Assembly: GCA_016931855.1 (NCBI GenBank)
Contig: JAFGDZ010000046.1
Span: 45,311 to 109,310, forward strand
DNA: 64,000 nucleotides
Direction: 5' to 3'
Source of the DNA: Bacteroidales bacterium
Lineage (GTDB): Bacteria; Bacteroidota; Bacteroidia; Bacteroidales; Tenuifilaceae
Positions 34,055-45,000 of the stretch are shown here, in pieces; the first letter of the stretch is position 1; each line of letters starts with the position of its first letter. Below the pieces are notes generated by a model. It ran no database searches. It had not been told where the DNA came from and saw only the letters and a program-made list of their open reading frames with translations. Position numbers and translations under genes: made by a program.

Positions 34055-37000
34055 CTAGTTTTTGTGGAGTTTCACTGTTAGGGTTTTCCCATTAAGTGTC
34101 ACTTTTAGTAGGTACAAGCCAGATTGAAGGTTGTTAACCTCTATGTTTTCGGTAAACTCAATGGCCTGTTTCGCGAATACTTGGCTCGATACTAGATTGC
34201 CAATAATAGTATAGATCTCCACTTTAACGTCACCCATCCATTCGGAGCTAAATGACATCTTGCTAATATCGTTTGTTGGGTTAGGATAAAGGGTAAACTC
34301 GCCAAAGAATGCATCGTTTGGAATGGCGTTTGGTCCTGCCACTACAGTAAGGGTGTTGCTATATCCCGAAGTAATGTCGTTGTTATACGCAAGTACCTTG
34401 TAGTAGTAGGTTTTTCCGTTCTCGGTGTTGCTATCAACGTATCCGTTAGCATTGGCCTCAAGCGATGCAATTTCGGTGTAGCCCGTGTTGCTAACTACAG
34501 AACGATAAACCTTAAATCCTAATTCGTTCTGCGAGTTATCTGTCCACTGAAGGTTTACCTCAGCCTTTGTAACCACCGCCTGAACCAGATTGGTAGGAGC
34601 GGCTAGCTTATCAACACAACCCACATAAATTCTAAATCCAGAAGCGTTGTTTGTAGCATCGGCAGAAAGGCGCAGGTGCAGCTTGCCGTCCGTATTCGTA
34701 GCCCAAAGCGTATCGGGTATAGCCGTTCCAGTATATGCTCCAACCATAGGCGATTGCGCTGTTCCTCCGTTGTACAGAGCCAGGTAATCCTTGTTGGCTT
34801 CAATGCTAAATTCGCTTACCCTTAGCTTAATGGTTTTACCCGCTTCGCTAGGAGTAAGGGTTGCCCATGTGGTTTTGTTGTTGATGTAGTTATTTAAGCC
34901 TCCATTATCGAGTATGGTGTAGTTACAATGTACAATTTCTGCATCGTTAATAGTTTGAGCGCCAACAACAACCGATGCTACTGAGGTGTACTCCGATTGA
35001 TCTGTATCTGTAGTGGCTTTAACCCTGTAGTAGTAGGTTTGCTCCGATTCAAGGCTGGCATCGGTGTAAGCTGTAGCATTGGCAGAGGCTGTTCCAACCA
35101 CTTCAAACCCATCGGTAGCTTGTAGGGAACGTTCTATGGTAAACCCAGTTTCGTTAAAGGAGTTGTCAACCCAGGTTAGCTCTGCATTGTTTTCGGTTGT
35201 TGATACAACTGCCAGTTCACTTGGAGCTCTGCATCCAGCTGTTGCTACGGCAAGGTTTGCCGAACTTACTGAGTGATGCCCGTAGTAGCTGGCGTACACC
35301 TTGTAGAAGTATTGTGTACCTGTCTCAAGATTCTCATCGGTGTAGCTAAGTGTAAATCGGGAGGTATTGCCAATAGCCTCATAGGTGCCATTCTCTGTTA
35401 GCGAACGGTAAACAACAAATTCGCTCATAACATGATCGTTAGATGTCCAGTTCATTGCAATAGAGCTGTTTGTTGCACTAACAAGAGTTAGATTGGTTGG
35501 CCCCTCTGGTATGTAGATACACGCAACTTTTGCTAAAAATCCTTCCCTTGCATTCAGCCCATCAGAAACAAATTGTAAGGTTAAAGAACCTGTTGGGTTG
35601 GTTGCCCATATTGAATCGGGAAGGGTAGTTCCTGTTAGTGTAGCAATAAGAGGATCGTTTACTGTTGTTCCATCAAAAATGTGTAGGTGATCGAAGTTGT
35701 TCTCTAGGTTGAACGATTGGAATATAAGTTTAACCTTTTGTTCTGGCACCATTGCATTAAGGGTAATGGTTTTATCCTCATTGTTGCTGTAGTTGGCTTC
35801 GCCACCTGGGTCTAGCAGGTAGTATTCGCATCCCTGCGAGGTACCGTTAAAGATGCTAACGTAACCTACTTTTACTGATGCAACATTAGATGGGGCTGAT
35901 TCTATTCCATCGGCAATGGCTTTTACTTGGTAGTAGTAGGTGGTTCCAGCACTTCCCATGTCAATATATTCTACAGAGTTGGGTTGGACTGTTGCTACCA
36001 CCTCAAAACCCGATGTAGCCGATAGTGATCGTTCTATTATATAACCCGTTTCTGTAGTTGCGTTATCGGTCCATGTTAAAATTACATAGCTATTACCCTC
36101 GGCGTGTGCGGTTAGCGACGTTGGTGCTAGTGCTCCAAGCGTTTTTGCTTCTAGGGTATTGGATGGGTTAGACACATAGTCGTTATTCCACGCTTTAACC
36201 ATGTAGTAGTAGGTAGTACCAGTGGTAAGGTTCTCGTTGGTAAAGGTGTTAACGTTCTGATCCACGCTGCCTATTTCCACAAAATCGCCATCCGATGTAG
36301 ATGCACGGTAAACCTTATAACCCAATTCGTACTCAGTATTATCTCGCCAGAAAAGGGTAATGCTGCTTCCAGTTGCGCTTTGAACAGCCAAATCAGTTGG
36401 TGCTGCAACCTGGTTTATACAGCTAGTGGCAATCTTGAATCCTGATTGGTTATTGCTTCCATTGCTGATAAACCTTAAGGTAAGCTGTCCTGTGGGGTTT
36501 GTAGCATAGATTGGACTAGGAGCCTGATTCCCACTTAGTGTTGCTATAAGCGGATCACTGGCTGATGCACCATCGTAAACGTAAAGAATATCGTTGTCGG
36601 TTTCTGTTGCAAACGACTCAAAGGTTAGCTTTACTGTCGACTCCGCTGTTTGTGGGGTAAGCAGCATGGTGTAATCCTCGTTGTTAGAGTAACTACTTAG
36701 GCTATTCCCTGAATCAAAAATGATGTAGTTACAGCGATTTACCTCTGTGCTACTCATTAGCACTGCACCTGCTACAAAGTATGAGGTTTCGCTTTTGTCC
36801 GATTCCTCGGTGGCGTTTACAGCATAAATGCGGTAGTAGTAGGTTGTACCAAAAGTTACGGTGTTGTCGGCATAGGTTGTAACATCAGGAGCAACAGTTG
36901 CAAGTTCAGCATAGTTAGCATTGGCCTCAAGTGAGCGCTCAATAACAAATCCTGTCTCGCTAACATCGTTACGCTGCCAGTTAATGGTTATGGTTTGATT

Positions 37001-39484
37001 GTCTGGCGATGAAAGTGAAACAAGAGTAGGAGCAGCAATACCTCCTGTTTTGGCTTCAATGGCATTGCTAGGGAGAGAGTTAGCATCGTCATTTGCAGCA
37101 AACACCTTGTAGAAGTATGTTGTACCAGATGCTAGTTCATTGTGAGTAAACTGGGTTACATCGGCACTAACCTCACCAATTAGATAGAATGATTCATCTA
37201 ACGACGAGGCACAGAAAATTTCGAACTTAGTTTCATCGGTTGAGTTATCTGTCCAGCCTAGCGTGATGCTATTGTTTGTAGCAGATACTAAGTTGAGGTT
37301 ACTAGGCGCATTAGGAATGCTAATACAGGATACAGCTGCTTTAAAACCGCTATATACACTAGTTCCATCGGAAGTAAAGCGAAGCGTAAGTACGCCATCT
37401 GCATTTGATGCGGTGTAGCTGAATGGTGTTTGCAGCGTCCCCGACATCTTGTTGATAAGCGTTGACGAGGTGTTTGGCCCATCGTATATGTAAAGGTAAT
37501 CCCAATTACTCTCTGTTCGGAACTCTTCAAAGGTTAGCTTAACCGATTTGCCTGCTTCCGAAGGTGTTAGCACAAGGGTTTTATCCTCGTTATTTTTGTA
37601 GTTGGAGGTTCCCCCTGGATCAAGTAGGTATAAGCCACAAATACTTTGAGAACTGGTGCTCATGGTAATTGCACCAGTTAGTGTGTTTGCGCTATTGGAG
37701 TAGTTAGAGTTATACTCACCACTCACGGCCTTAACCCTATAGTAGTAAACAACATCAGTGGTTAGCCCCTCGTTAGTGTACGATGTTGTGTTGGCTGGTA
37801 CTTCTGCAACTGCAACAAAGTCTGCTGTGACAGGTGTGGTTGAGCGCTCAATTACAAATTTCTCTTCATCGGTTGAATTGTCTGTCCAGGTAAGCACTAT
37901 TGATGTTGCGGTGGGGGATGTAGCCAATAAATCAGATGGTGCTACAGGCCCTAAGGTTACAATAGAAACTGCATCGTTCCAAGTAGAAGCACCATATGTA
38001 GTTTTAGTTCTAACTTGGTATGTGTAATTTGATCCAGAGTATAGAACATCGTTATCTGTATAGGATGTAGCATCAGCGGCAGTAGTTGCAATTGTTGTGT
38101 AGTTGGAGCCATTAACTGAACGTTGAATTTCGAATCCCATTTCGTTAGAAATGGTATCGGCCCAGGTAATCTCAATGGTTGATGCCGATGTTTGTGTTAG
38201 TGCAATATTATGAGGAGCATACATTGGCAATTCGCAGGTTATGTATGCTTCCCAACCTGCAGCTTTTGATATGTCGGTATCGGAAGTGAAGCGAAGGGTT
38301 AATTTTCCCTCGGCATTGGTAGCAACAATGGGGTCGCTAGGAATATTACTGTATGTTAAATCGTATAGCTTAGTGTCTGAAGTACTACTTCCATCGTAAA
38401 TGGATAGAACATCTCCTGCTGTGAGATTTAAGCTGTTTAGCGTGAATTTTAATATGCGGTTTGCTGTTGCAGGGGTAAGGGTTTGGGTAAAACTCTCAAC
38501 CGATCGGTAAGGGTTGTTAACGCCCGAGTCGAAATGGTATGTGTTACAAACAGTTTTGTCGCCATCGCTAATTGCAACACCTCCTGTAATTACGGAAACT
38601 ATTTCGCTATAGCTGTAGTATCCGTTTGCATCAACTGCCTTAACTCTAAAAAAGTAACGGGTTTTATTGCTTATACCATCGGTTAATGTTGCTGTAGTGG
38701 TATTTGCAGCTAGGGTTGCAACGGGTTGGAAACTGGTGGGGTTTTCTATGGAGCGCTCTATAATGTAGTTGGCCTCATTAGTTGCATTGTCAGCCCACGA
38801 GAGCTCAATGTTTAGGGGTGTAGCCTCTACTCCAGTAAGATTAGTTACCTCTGCAGGGGGTGTTCCTGCCTCGGTAGTATATTTTACTATTAGCTCTGGA
38901 TGTTTGGTGGCATCAGCATAATATCCCGAGGCAAAGAATAAACGTCTATAGTACTGTTCTGTTGCTAATTTCATCAAGAAACCATGGTTTCCGTACTGCT
39001 TCATATCCCTAATAAGTGCACTAACATCAATGCCTAGGTAGTCTTGGGTTGGACTGATGCTGTTGGGAAGCAACACCTGATTGGTGGTGGTTGATGCTGG
39101 TTGGTTATTCCACGTTACTGTGGTTTTATCCCAGTTTTCGGTTATTCGCATTAGGTAGCTCTCGTTAGAGCCACTGGTATTAGCGTGACCTTCAGTATCA
39201 AAACTTGCGAAGTGTAAGTTGAGAGTTGCCTCAACTATTATTGCATCATTTGGTATTGCAGATAGATCAAACTGGAATAGAGAACGAGCGTTCGCAAGGT
39301 CTCCCGATACAGTCCAAGCGGAACTTATAATTCCTGTGTAGTCGGCTTTATTTGTGTCTGGAGTTTTAGACTCTACAAACGCATTTTTTCCTTCAGCACC
39401 TGGCTTAATGGATACAACCGTTGGTTGTCCCAACAGCGTTATTGCCAAGGAGAGGAATAGGGAAAGGGTAAAAATTCTTTTCAT
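34055..39484 (-). CDS. Giant secreted protein with DNRLRE, FN3 and CUB-like repeats and a T9SS domain
   Basis: An 1809-residue protein with a signal peptide (MKRIFTLSLFLSLAITLLG). A DNRLRE/CBM96-type domain (about 25-205) has VEATLNLHFASFDTEGHANT and ENWDKTTVTWNNQPAS. Then come ten fibronectin type III domains, each opening with an AP-x-x-L or similar motif and W-x-D, interleaved with five CUB-like domains that open with a Cys near LDPGG-x-x-YxNNED and contain YIYDG. The order after the first FN3 is a repeating CUB-FN3-FN3 unit. The last 85 residues (FTLYPNPTND, then LQSGLYLLKVTLNGKTLTVKL) are a type A sorting domain for the type IX secretion system. It should sit on the surface, likely as an adhesin. 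Confidence 0.9.
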   Translation of the reverse strand: MKRIFTLSLFLSLAITLLGQPTVVSIKPGAEGKNAFVESKTPDTNKADYTGIISSAWTVSGDLANARSLFQFDLSAIPNDAIIVEATLNLHFASFDTEGHANTSGSNESYLMRITENWDKTTVTWNNQPASTTTNQVLLPNSISPTQDYLGIDVSALIRDMKQYGNHGFLMKLATEQYYRRLFFASGYYADATKHPELIVKYTTEAGTPPAEVTNLTGVEATPLNIELSWADNATNEANYIIERSIENPTSFQPVATLAANTTTATLTDGISNKTRYFFRVKAVDANGYYSYSEIVSVITGGVAISDGDKTVCNTYHFDSGVNNPYRSVESFTQTLTPATANRILKFTLNSLNLTAGDVLSIYDGSSTSDTKLYDLTYSNIPSDPIVATNAEGKLTLRFTSDTDISKAAGWEAYITCELPMYAPHNIALTQTSASTIEITWADTISNEMGFEIQRSVNGSNYTTIATTAADATSYTDNDVLYSGSNYTYQVRTKTTYGASTWNDAVSIVTLGPVAPSDLLATSPTATSIVLTWTDNSTDEEKFVIERSTTPVTADFVAVAEVPANTTSYTNEGLTTDVVYYYRVKAVSGEYNSNYSNSANTLTGAITMSTSSQSICGLYLLDPGGTSNYKNNEDKTLVLTPSEAGKSVKLTFEEFRTESNWDYLYIYDGPNTSSTLINKMSGTLQTPFSYTASNADGVLTLRFTSDGTSVYSGFKAAVSCISIPNAPSNLNLVSATNNSITLGWTDNSTDETKFEIFCASSLDESFYLIGEVSADVTQFTHNELASGTTYFYKVFAANDDANSLPSNAIEAKTGGIAAPTLVSLSSPDNQTITINWQRNDVSETGFVIERSLEANANYAELATVAPDVTTYADNTVTFGTTYYYRIYAVNATEESDKSETSYFVAGAVLMSSTEVNRCNYIIFDSGNSLSSYSNNEDYTMLLTPQTAESTVKLTFESFATETDNDILYVYDGASASDPLIATLSGNQAPSPIYATNPTGQLTLRFISNGSNNQSGFKIATSCINQVAAPTDLAVQSATGSSITLFWRDNTEYELGYKVYRASTSDGDFVEIGSVDQNVNTFTNENLTTGTTYYYMVKAWNNDYVSNPSNTLEAKTLGALAPTSLTAHAEGNSYVILTWTDNATTETGYIIERSLSATSGFEVVATVQPNSVEYIDMGSAGTTYYYQVKAIADGIESAPSNVASVKVGYVSIFNGTSQGCEYYLLDPGGEANYSNNEDKTITLNAMVPEQKVKLIFQSFNLENNFDHLHIFDGTTVNDPLIATLTGTTLPDSIWATNPTGSLTLQFVSDGLNAREGFLAKVACIYIPEGPTNLTLVSATNSSIAMNWTSNDHVMSEFVVYRSLTENGTYEAIGNTSRFTLSYTDENLETGTQYFYKVYASYYGHHSVSSANLAVATAGCRAPSELAVVSTTENNAELTWVDNSFNETGFTIERSLQATDGFEVVGTASANATAYTDASLESEQTYYYRVKATTDTDQSEYTSVASVVVGAQTINDAEIVHCNYTILDNGGLNNYINNKTTWATLTPSEAGKTIKLRVSEFSIEANKDYLALYNGGTAQSPMVGAYTGTAIPDTLWATNTDGKLHLRLSADATNNASGFRIYVGCVDKLAAPTNLVQAVVTKAEVNLQWTDNSQNELGFKVYRSVVSNTGYTEIASLEANANGYVDSNTENGKTYYYKVLAYNNDITSGYSNTLTVVAGPNAIPNDAFFGEFTLYPNPTNDISKMSFSSEWMGDVKVEIYTIIGNLVSSQVFAKQAIEFTENIEVNNLQSGLYLLKVTLNGKTLTVKLHKN

Positions 39485-39651
39485 AAGCTTAATTTCGTTT
39501 GAAATTTACAAGCGAAATTAAAACTTCTATGCAGTTGTGTAACTCCTAGGTTTACAGAAGGTATCTGTTAGTACGTGTTTGACGAACATTTTTTAGGAGA
39601 AGTTCCCGTTTAGCATGGGATTTAAGGTTTAATGCACTGTTACGATAAAAT

Positions 39652-39669
39652 ACGTGTTATATAACACGT
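39652..39669. promoter_or_regulatory. 18-bp perfect palindrome upstream of the giant gene
   Basis: ACGTGTTATATAACACGT is a perfect palindrome 168 bases upstream of the giant protein gene and 91 bases beyond the CDF stop. It is followed by a 7-bp hairpin, CTGAAAA and TTTTCAG (39689-39707). It may be a dimeric regulator site; no terminator features are seen. Confidence 0.45.
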
Positions 39670-39759
39670 GTCATTAATTGACATGTGTCTGAAAAGTTAT
39701 TTTTCAGTCAATCAACTTTTTGCGTTAGCAATGTAGGGATTGGAGCATGTGTAACTACT

Positions 39760-40635
39760 TTACTTTTTTATGGGATCGTCTAGCCTACAGCTCTCCTCAT
39801 CAAGTTCAAGCTCCAGTGTGCTATGGCTAAAACCATAGTGTTTCATAATTTTAGAGAGCTCTTTTTTTACCTTAATAAGCTCAACAAGATTCGATACCGA
39901 GTGTAGCTTAACGTGGGTGGTAAATACATGCTGCTCGCCATCGAGGCTCCAGAGGTGGGAGTGGTGCAACGACTGTATCCTATCTATTTTTAGGATCTCC
40001 TCCTCAATTTCGGCGATGCTTATATTGTCTGGACTGCCCATCATAAATATTTGTGCTGTTTCTCTTAGGCGTTTAATAACATGCCAAAGTACGTAAAGGG
40101 TTATAACTACCGAAAGGGCAGGGTCTATGTACATGGAATCGGTAAATAGCATTACAATACCTGCAACAAGTACTGCAATCCAGCCCAAAACATCTTCAAG
40201 CATATGCCAGAACACTACGCGTTCGTTAAGCGTTTGCCCGTGTTGTACCTTAAGCGCTGCAAGCCCGTTAATAATAACGCCAGCAATGGCAAAGCCAATC
40301 ATTCCCAGTGCGTGCGATGGCTCTGGATTTATAAAGCGCTCCACGGCCTCCTTTATAATAAAAATGGAGCCCACTATAAGTACGGTGCTGTTTATTAGCG
40401 CGCCAAGTAACGAGAATCGTTGGTAGCCAAAGGTGAACTTCTTATCGCCTGGTTTTTTCGATTTTCGGTCTAGTATCCACGCTAGGCCAAGGGAAAGGCT
40501 GTCGCCCAAATCGTGCAGCGCATCAGAGAGTATCGCTACACTGTTAACAAGCATCCCTCCAATTAGCTCAGCCATGGCAAAGCCAAGGTTTAGGAAAAAG
40601 GCGGTACGTATATTTTTAGTAGAGTGGGAGTGCAT
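39760..40635 (-). CDS. Cation diffusion facilitator (CzcD/ZntT-like)
   Basis: A 291-residue CDF transporter from the ATG at 40635 (an upstream start would lie inside an inverted repeat). Six helices are visible with the metal-site motifs SDALHDLGDSLSLG (helix II) and HMLEDVLGWIA (helix V), and a C-terminal cytosolic domain (about 205-285) with HHSHLWSLDGEQHVFTTHV. The N-terminus MHSHS is His-rich. CDF proteins export Zn2+, Co2+ or Cd2+ in exchange for protons. It is the last gene of the RND efflux run, 109 bases after the TolC-like gene, and adds inner-membrane export to trans-envelope efflux. Confidence 0.93.
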   Translation of the reverse strand: MHSHSTKNIRTAFFLNLGFAMAELIGGMLVNSVAILSDALHDLGDSLSLGLAWILDRKSKKPGDKKFTFGYQRFSLLGALINSTVLIVGSIFIIKEAVERFINPEPSHALGMIGFAIAGVIINGLAALKVQHGQTLNERVVFWHMLEDVLGWIAVLVAGIVMLFTDSMYIDPALSVVITLYVLWHVIKRLRETAQIFMMGSPDNISIAEIEEEILKIDRIQSLHHSHLWSLDGEQHVFTTHVKLHSVSNLVELIKVKKELSKIMKHYGFSHSTLELELDEESCRLDDPIKK

Positions 40636-40651
40636 TGTTTTAACTGTTTTA

Positions 40652-40686
40652 ATCACAGCGTAATCCAACTTAGATTACGCTGTGAT
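40652..40686. promoter_or_regulatory. 14-bp inverted repeat in front of the CDF gene
   Basis: ATCACAGCGTAATC (40652-40665) and its exact complement (40673-40686) flank a 7-base spacer, 16 bases upstream of the CDF start. Neither side has a U-tract, so it is more likely an operator or a leader hairpin than a terminator. Confidence 0.5.
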
Positions 40687-40744
40687 ATTAAACTTGTGGT
40701 TGTTATCTAACTCCTTTAAAACGTTATTGGGTTGATATTGTTCG

Positions 40745-41923
40745 CTATAACTCGTAACGGGTTAGCGCTGCAATGCTGATTCTGTAATTGCGCTCAAGCT
40801 CCATTAGCTTATCGGTTACCTCGTAAAGAAAAGTTACCTCGTTGTAGTAATCTATGGATGATATGCTACCCAGCTCTAGCGCTTTTTGCAGTAATGGTAA
40901 GTTATTGTGAGCATCAAAATCGGCTTTTATCTCGTTAATCTGATTAAGAATACTCTCGGCGTAGCTGTAGTTGGAACGGTACTCATTCTCAACTTCCATG
41001 GTTTTACTTACCAGTAGCGACTCGGCTGCGCTTACCTTTAGTCTTGCCGCTTTTACCGTGCCAGCGTTTCCCCATAGGGGTAGTGCAATTCCAAATTTTA
41101 GCCCTCTAAAGCCCTCACCCGATGTTTCCTCACTTTCAAAAGCAATCTCTAGCTCTGGTAACCATTGATGACGGGCAAGGGACAGCTCTTTTCCTGCAAC
41201 GTCCTTCTCATTGGTAACAATTGCTAGGCGGGCATCGGTATTGTGTGCTTTGGCCAAAACGGCATCCAGTGCTGGAACGGCTTGTGCGCTGGTATCGGCA
41301 ACAGCAGCCATGCTAGTTGCAACACCACCATTAAGCCAGCTTAGCTTAAGCTGTAGGTTGTATGCCGTTGCTTCCCATTCACGCTTACTGGTTTGCAGGT
41401 GCATTAGCCGCAGCTTGGAGTTGTTAAGGTCAATAACCGATACTTCACCTTTTTGCACTAGGGTTTCGAACCATTGGTTTACCTTTTGGGCTTGCGTAAC
41501 CCTCTCGGTGTACACGGTTACCATTTGGTTGGCGTGCAACAGCTCAATAATGGTGGTTTTGGCCTCAAGCATAACCTCCTGTCTAATAATTGCGGCGTCG
41601 GTATCGGCCAGCTTAGCATTGCTTTTTGCCAGCGCTGCTTTTTTTAGATACACCGTAGGGAACTCAAATCCCTGCGAAATGCCATAAACAGTTTTGTAGC
41701 CTCCACCTTGCTTTATGGATGGCATTTTGCCAAACCCAAGCGTTGGGTTTGGTGGGGTTAGCCCAATTCTGGACTCTGCTTTGTGCGCATCGGCGCTGTA
41801 GCCTGCACTTTTTATTATGGGATTATTCCTTGCTATTTGCAGTAGCAGCGTATCTATGGTTGGCTGTGCCAGTAGGCAGTTTGGCAACCATAGCAGCGCA
41901 GCAACTAGTATGTTTCGTTTCAT
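40745..41923 (-). CDS. TolC-family outer-membrane channel of the metal efflux system (CusC/CzcC-like)
   Basis: A 392-residue protein with a signal peptide (MKRNILVAALLWLPNCLLAQ) and two long alpha-helical outer-membrane-efflux domains (coiled coils at about 100-200 and 280-370). It is shorter than CusC (about 440-460 residues), as is usual for Bacteroidota CzcC-type channels. It follows the RND pump gene by 110 bases that contain repeats. It forms the exit duct for metal taken up by the adaptor and pump. Confidence 0.9.
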   Translation of the reverse strand: MKRNILVAALLWLPNCLLAQPTIDTLLLQIARNNPIIKSAGYSADAHKAESRIGLTPPNPTLGFGKMPSIKQGGGYKTVYGISQGFEFPTVYLKKAALAKSNAKLADTDAAIIRQEVMLEAKTTIIELLHANQMVTVYTERVTQAQKVNQWFETLVQKGEVSVIDLNNSKLRLMHLQTSKREWEATAYNLQLKLSWLNGGVATSMAAVADTSAQAVPALDAVLAKAHNTDARLAIVTNEKDVAGKELSLARHQWLPELEIAFESEETSGEGFRGLKFGIALPLWGNAGTVKAARLKVSAAESLLVSKTMEVENEYRSNYSYAESILNQINEIKADFDAHNNLPLLQKALELGSISSIDYYNEVTFLYEVTDKLMELERNYRISIAALTRYEL

Positions 41924-41930
41924 TTTATTA

Positions 41931-42033
41931 GAAATTAGATATTAGACGTTAGAAAGGCTACGTGAAACGATAAAAATTCAAAGCTCAAGATTTAAGATTA
42001 AGGCAGAGCTCAAATCGTTTAACGTTTAACGAA
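41931..42033. repeat. Low-complexity repeats between pump and channel genes
   Basis: The gap contains imperfect ATTAGAAATTAGATATTAGACGT-like units split over about 41933-41953, AAGCTCAAGATTTAAGATTAAG-like units (about 41980-42001) and CGTTTAACGTTTAACG (about 42017-42032). These are of the same class as other intergenic repeats here. Confidence 0.65.
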
Positions 42034-45000
42034 TCACGCATTACGCTTCATCCTCCTAAATACAATAGGAATTATGTAGATGTTAAGCAGTGTTGAGGTT
42101 AGCAGTCCGCCCAGAATAACCTTGGCCATAGGACTTTGTATCTCGTTACCAGGCGCATCGCCATTTAGGGCAAGCGGAATTAGCGCAAGCGCAGCGGTTA
42201 GCGCGGTCATTAGTATTGGGTTAAGCCTATCGGCAGAACCAGCGGTAATGGCCTCATCCAACGAAACGTTTTGTCCCAGAAGATGCTGGTAGTTAGATAC
42301 TAGTAGTATCCCGTTTCGGGTTGCAATACCAAATAGGGTAATAAACCCAATAATTGCAGGAATACTAACAAATCCAGATGTAAAGTAAACCGCAAATACA
42401 CCCCCAATTAGGGCTAGCGGTAGGTTTAGCAGTATGATGCCTGCCAGCGTAGCATTTTTAAACTCCTGGTACAGCAGTAGGAATATAATAAAAATGGCGA
42501 GTAACGATGTTAGCAGTAGCGTTTTGGATGCTGCTGCCTCGCTCTCAAACTGTCCTCCGTACTCAATCCTGTAACCCTCGGGTAGCTCAACGTTTGCCTC
42601 TATGGACTCCCTAATGCTTTTAACCGCAGTGCTAAGGTCGGTGCCCGCTACGTTTGCCGATACAACAAGCTTCCGTTGTACGTTCTCGCGCGAGATGGAG
42701 CTTGGTCCGGTAACAGAAACAATATCTGCTACTTGTTCCAGCGGTACTTTTTTTCCATCGTGAGTATCAATAAGGGCATTCTTAAGCCCTTCAATGGTAT
42801 TTGTGTAGCTGGTATTGAATCTTATAAATAGAGGAAAGCTCTTCTGATCCTCGTAGATATCGGCCAGCTTTTCACCTGCAAGGGCAAAGTTTACAAAATG
42901 GTTAAACTCGTTTATCGATATTCCATATGCTGCAAGCATTTCCCGGTTGGCCTTAATTTGTACCTGAGGAATCTCGGTAAGCTGCTCCACGGTAACGTCA
43001 ACCAAACCGGGGATGTCGGCAATGGCGGAGCTTATCTTGTTGCCAGTTAAGTACATTTGGTTCAGGTTGGTGCCAAACAGCTTAATGGCAATATTGGCTC
43101 TAGTGCCCGATAGCATGTGGTCAATCCTATGGCCTAATGGTTGCCCAACGGTTGTTGCAACACCAGGCACGCCAGCCAGCTTTTCCCTAACATCTTCCAA
43201 AAACTCTTCCTGGGAGCGCTCCTTTAGGGTAAAGTTAACATCAATTTCGGCTCCGTTGGTCGATTGGGAGTGCTCATCCAGCTCGCCACGGCCAGTTCTA
43301 CGAGCAGTGCTGGTTACCTCGGGAATAGACAGCAGCTCCTGCTCAATGGTGTTTCCTAGCTGGTTGCTCACCTCAAGCGATATTCCAGGCTTGCTAATGG
43401 CCGATATGGTGAGCGCTCCCTCGTTAAACTCTGGCAAAAAGCTGCGTCCCATTGTGGAAAATAGCACTATGGAAACAACGAGTAGCCCTAACGATGAGAA
43501 TATCATCAATCTACTGTGGTTTAGTGCCCAACTTAGCGACTGTTTGTAGTATTTTGCTGTGGTGCGGGTTAGCCAGCTCTCCTTTTCCTTGCGGTTAAGG
43601 TACTTGTTGCCCGATAGTAGGAGGCGACATAGTAACGGCGTTAGCGTCATGGCTACAATAAGCGACATAAATAACGACACGATGTACGCAATTCCCAGCG
43701 GTTTTAGCATTCTTCCCTCCATGCCCGATAAAAAGAACAGCGGAAGGAATGCTACCATAATAATAAATGTTGCGTTTAGTATGGAGGCTCTAATCTCCTT
43801 CGATGCTTCAAAAACTACCGTTAGCGTTGATTCTTTTTCCGATTCGGGTTTGGCGTGGTTCTGCCGCAGGCGCTTGTAAACATTCTCCACATCAATAATG
43901 GCATCGTCAACCAGCGATCCAATGGCAATGGCCATACCTCCAAGGCTCATGGTGTTAAGGCTCATTCCCATCCACTTAAGGGCAATTATGGCACCCAGCA
44001 GCGATAAGGGTATGGCAAGTAGCGATATTATGGTGGTTCTAAAGCTACCTAGGAATAGGAATAGAATTACGGTAACAAACACTGCTCCCTCAATTAGCGC
44101 GCGCTGCACGTTGCTAACCGATGTCTCAATAAAATCGGCCTGACGGAATATTTTGGTATCCATCCTTACATCGGCAGGGAGCGTTTTGCGCAGCTCGTTA
44201 AGGTTGCGCTCTATGTTCTCGGTAACTTTTAGTGTGTTGATATTGGGCTGCTTGGATACGGAAATGATTACCGCAGGCTTCCCGTTTTGCGATGCGTGAC
44301 CCATTTTTACTGCGCTACCAATTTTAACATCGGCAATATCGCTAAGGTAAATGGGCTTGCCGTTGCTCATTTTTACCAACGAGTTCCCTAGTTCGGCAAT
44401 GCTGTGTGTACGGGCAATTCCCCTAACAACGTACTCATTGCCATACTCCCTAACCACACCGCCATTAGAGTTGGTGCTAATGCCTTCGCTTACCTCTATT
44501 AGCTCATCAAAGGAAACGCCGTAGTGCATCATCTTTTGTGGATTGGCCAGAATCTGGTACTGCTTGTAGTCGCCACCAATAATGGTTACCTGCGATACTC
44601 CTCCTGTGGCCAGAATAACGGGCTGCACGTTCCATTCGGCTATGGTGCGAAGCTCCATCATCGAGGTGGAGTCGGCTTGTAGTCCAATAAAAAGTATTTC
44701 GCCCATTACGCTCGATTGAGGCGCTAGCTCTGGATTTACCCCTTGGGGTAAGGTGTTTGATAGCGATACCATTTTTTCGCTAACAATTTGACGCGCCTTA
44801 AAAATATCGGTACCCCAGTCAAATTCAATCCATACAAATGAAAATCCGTACGATGAATTCGAGCGTACCCTTCTAACATCCGTTGCTCCGTTAACTGCGG
44901 TTTCTATAGGGAAAGTAACTAAGCGTTCAACTTCTTCGGCAGCCATTCCGTGAGCATCGGTCATAACAACCACGGTGGGAGCAGTAAGATCGGGGAATAC

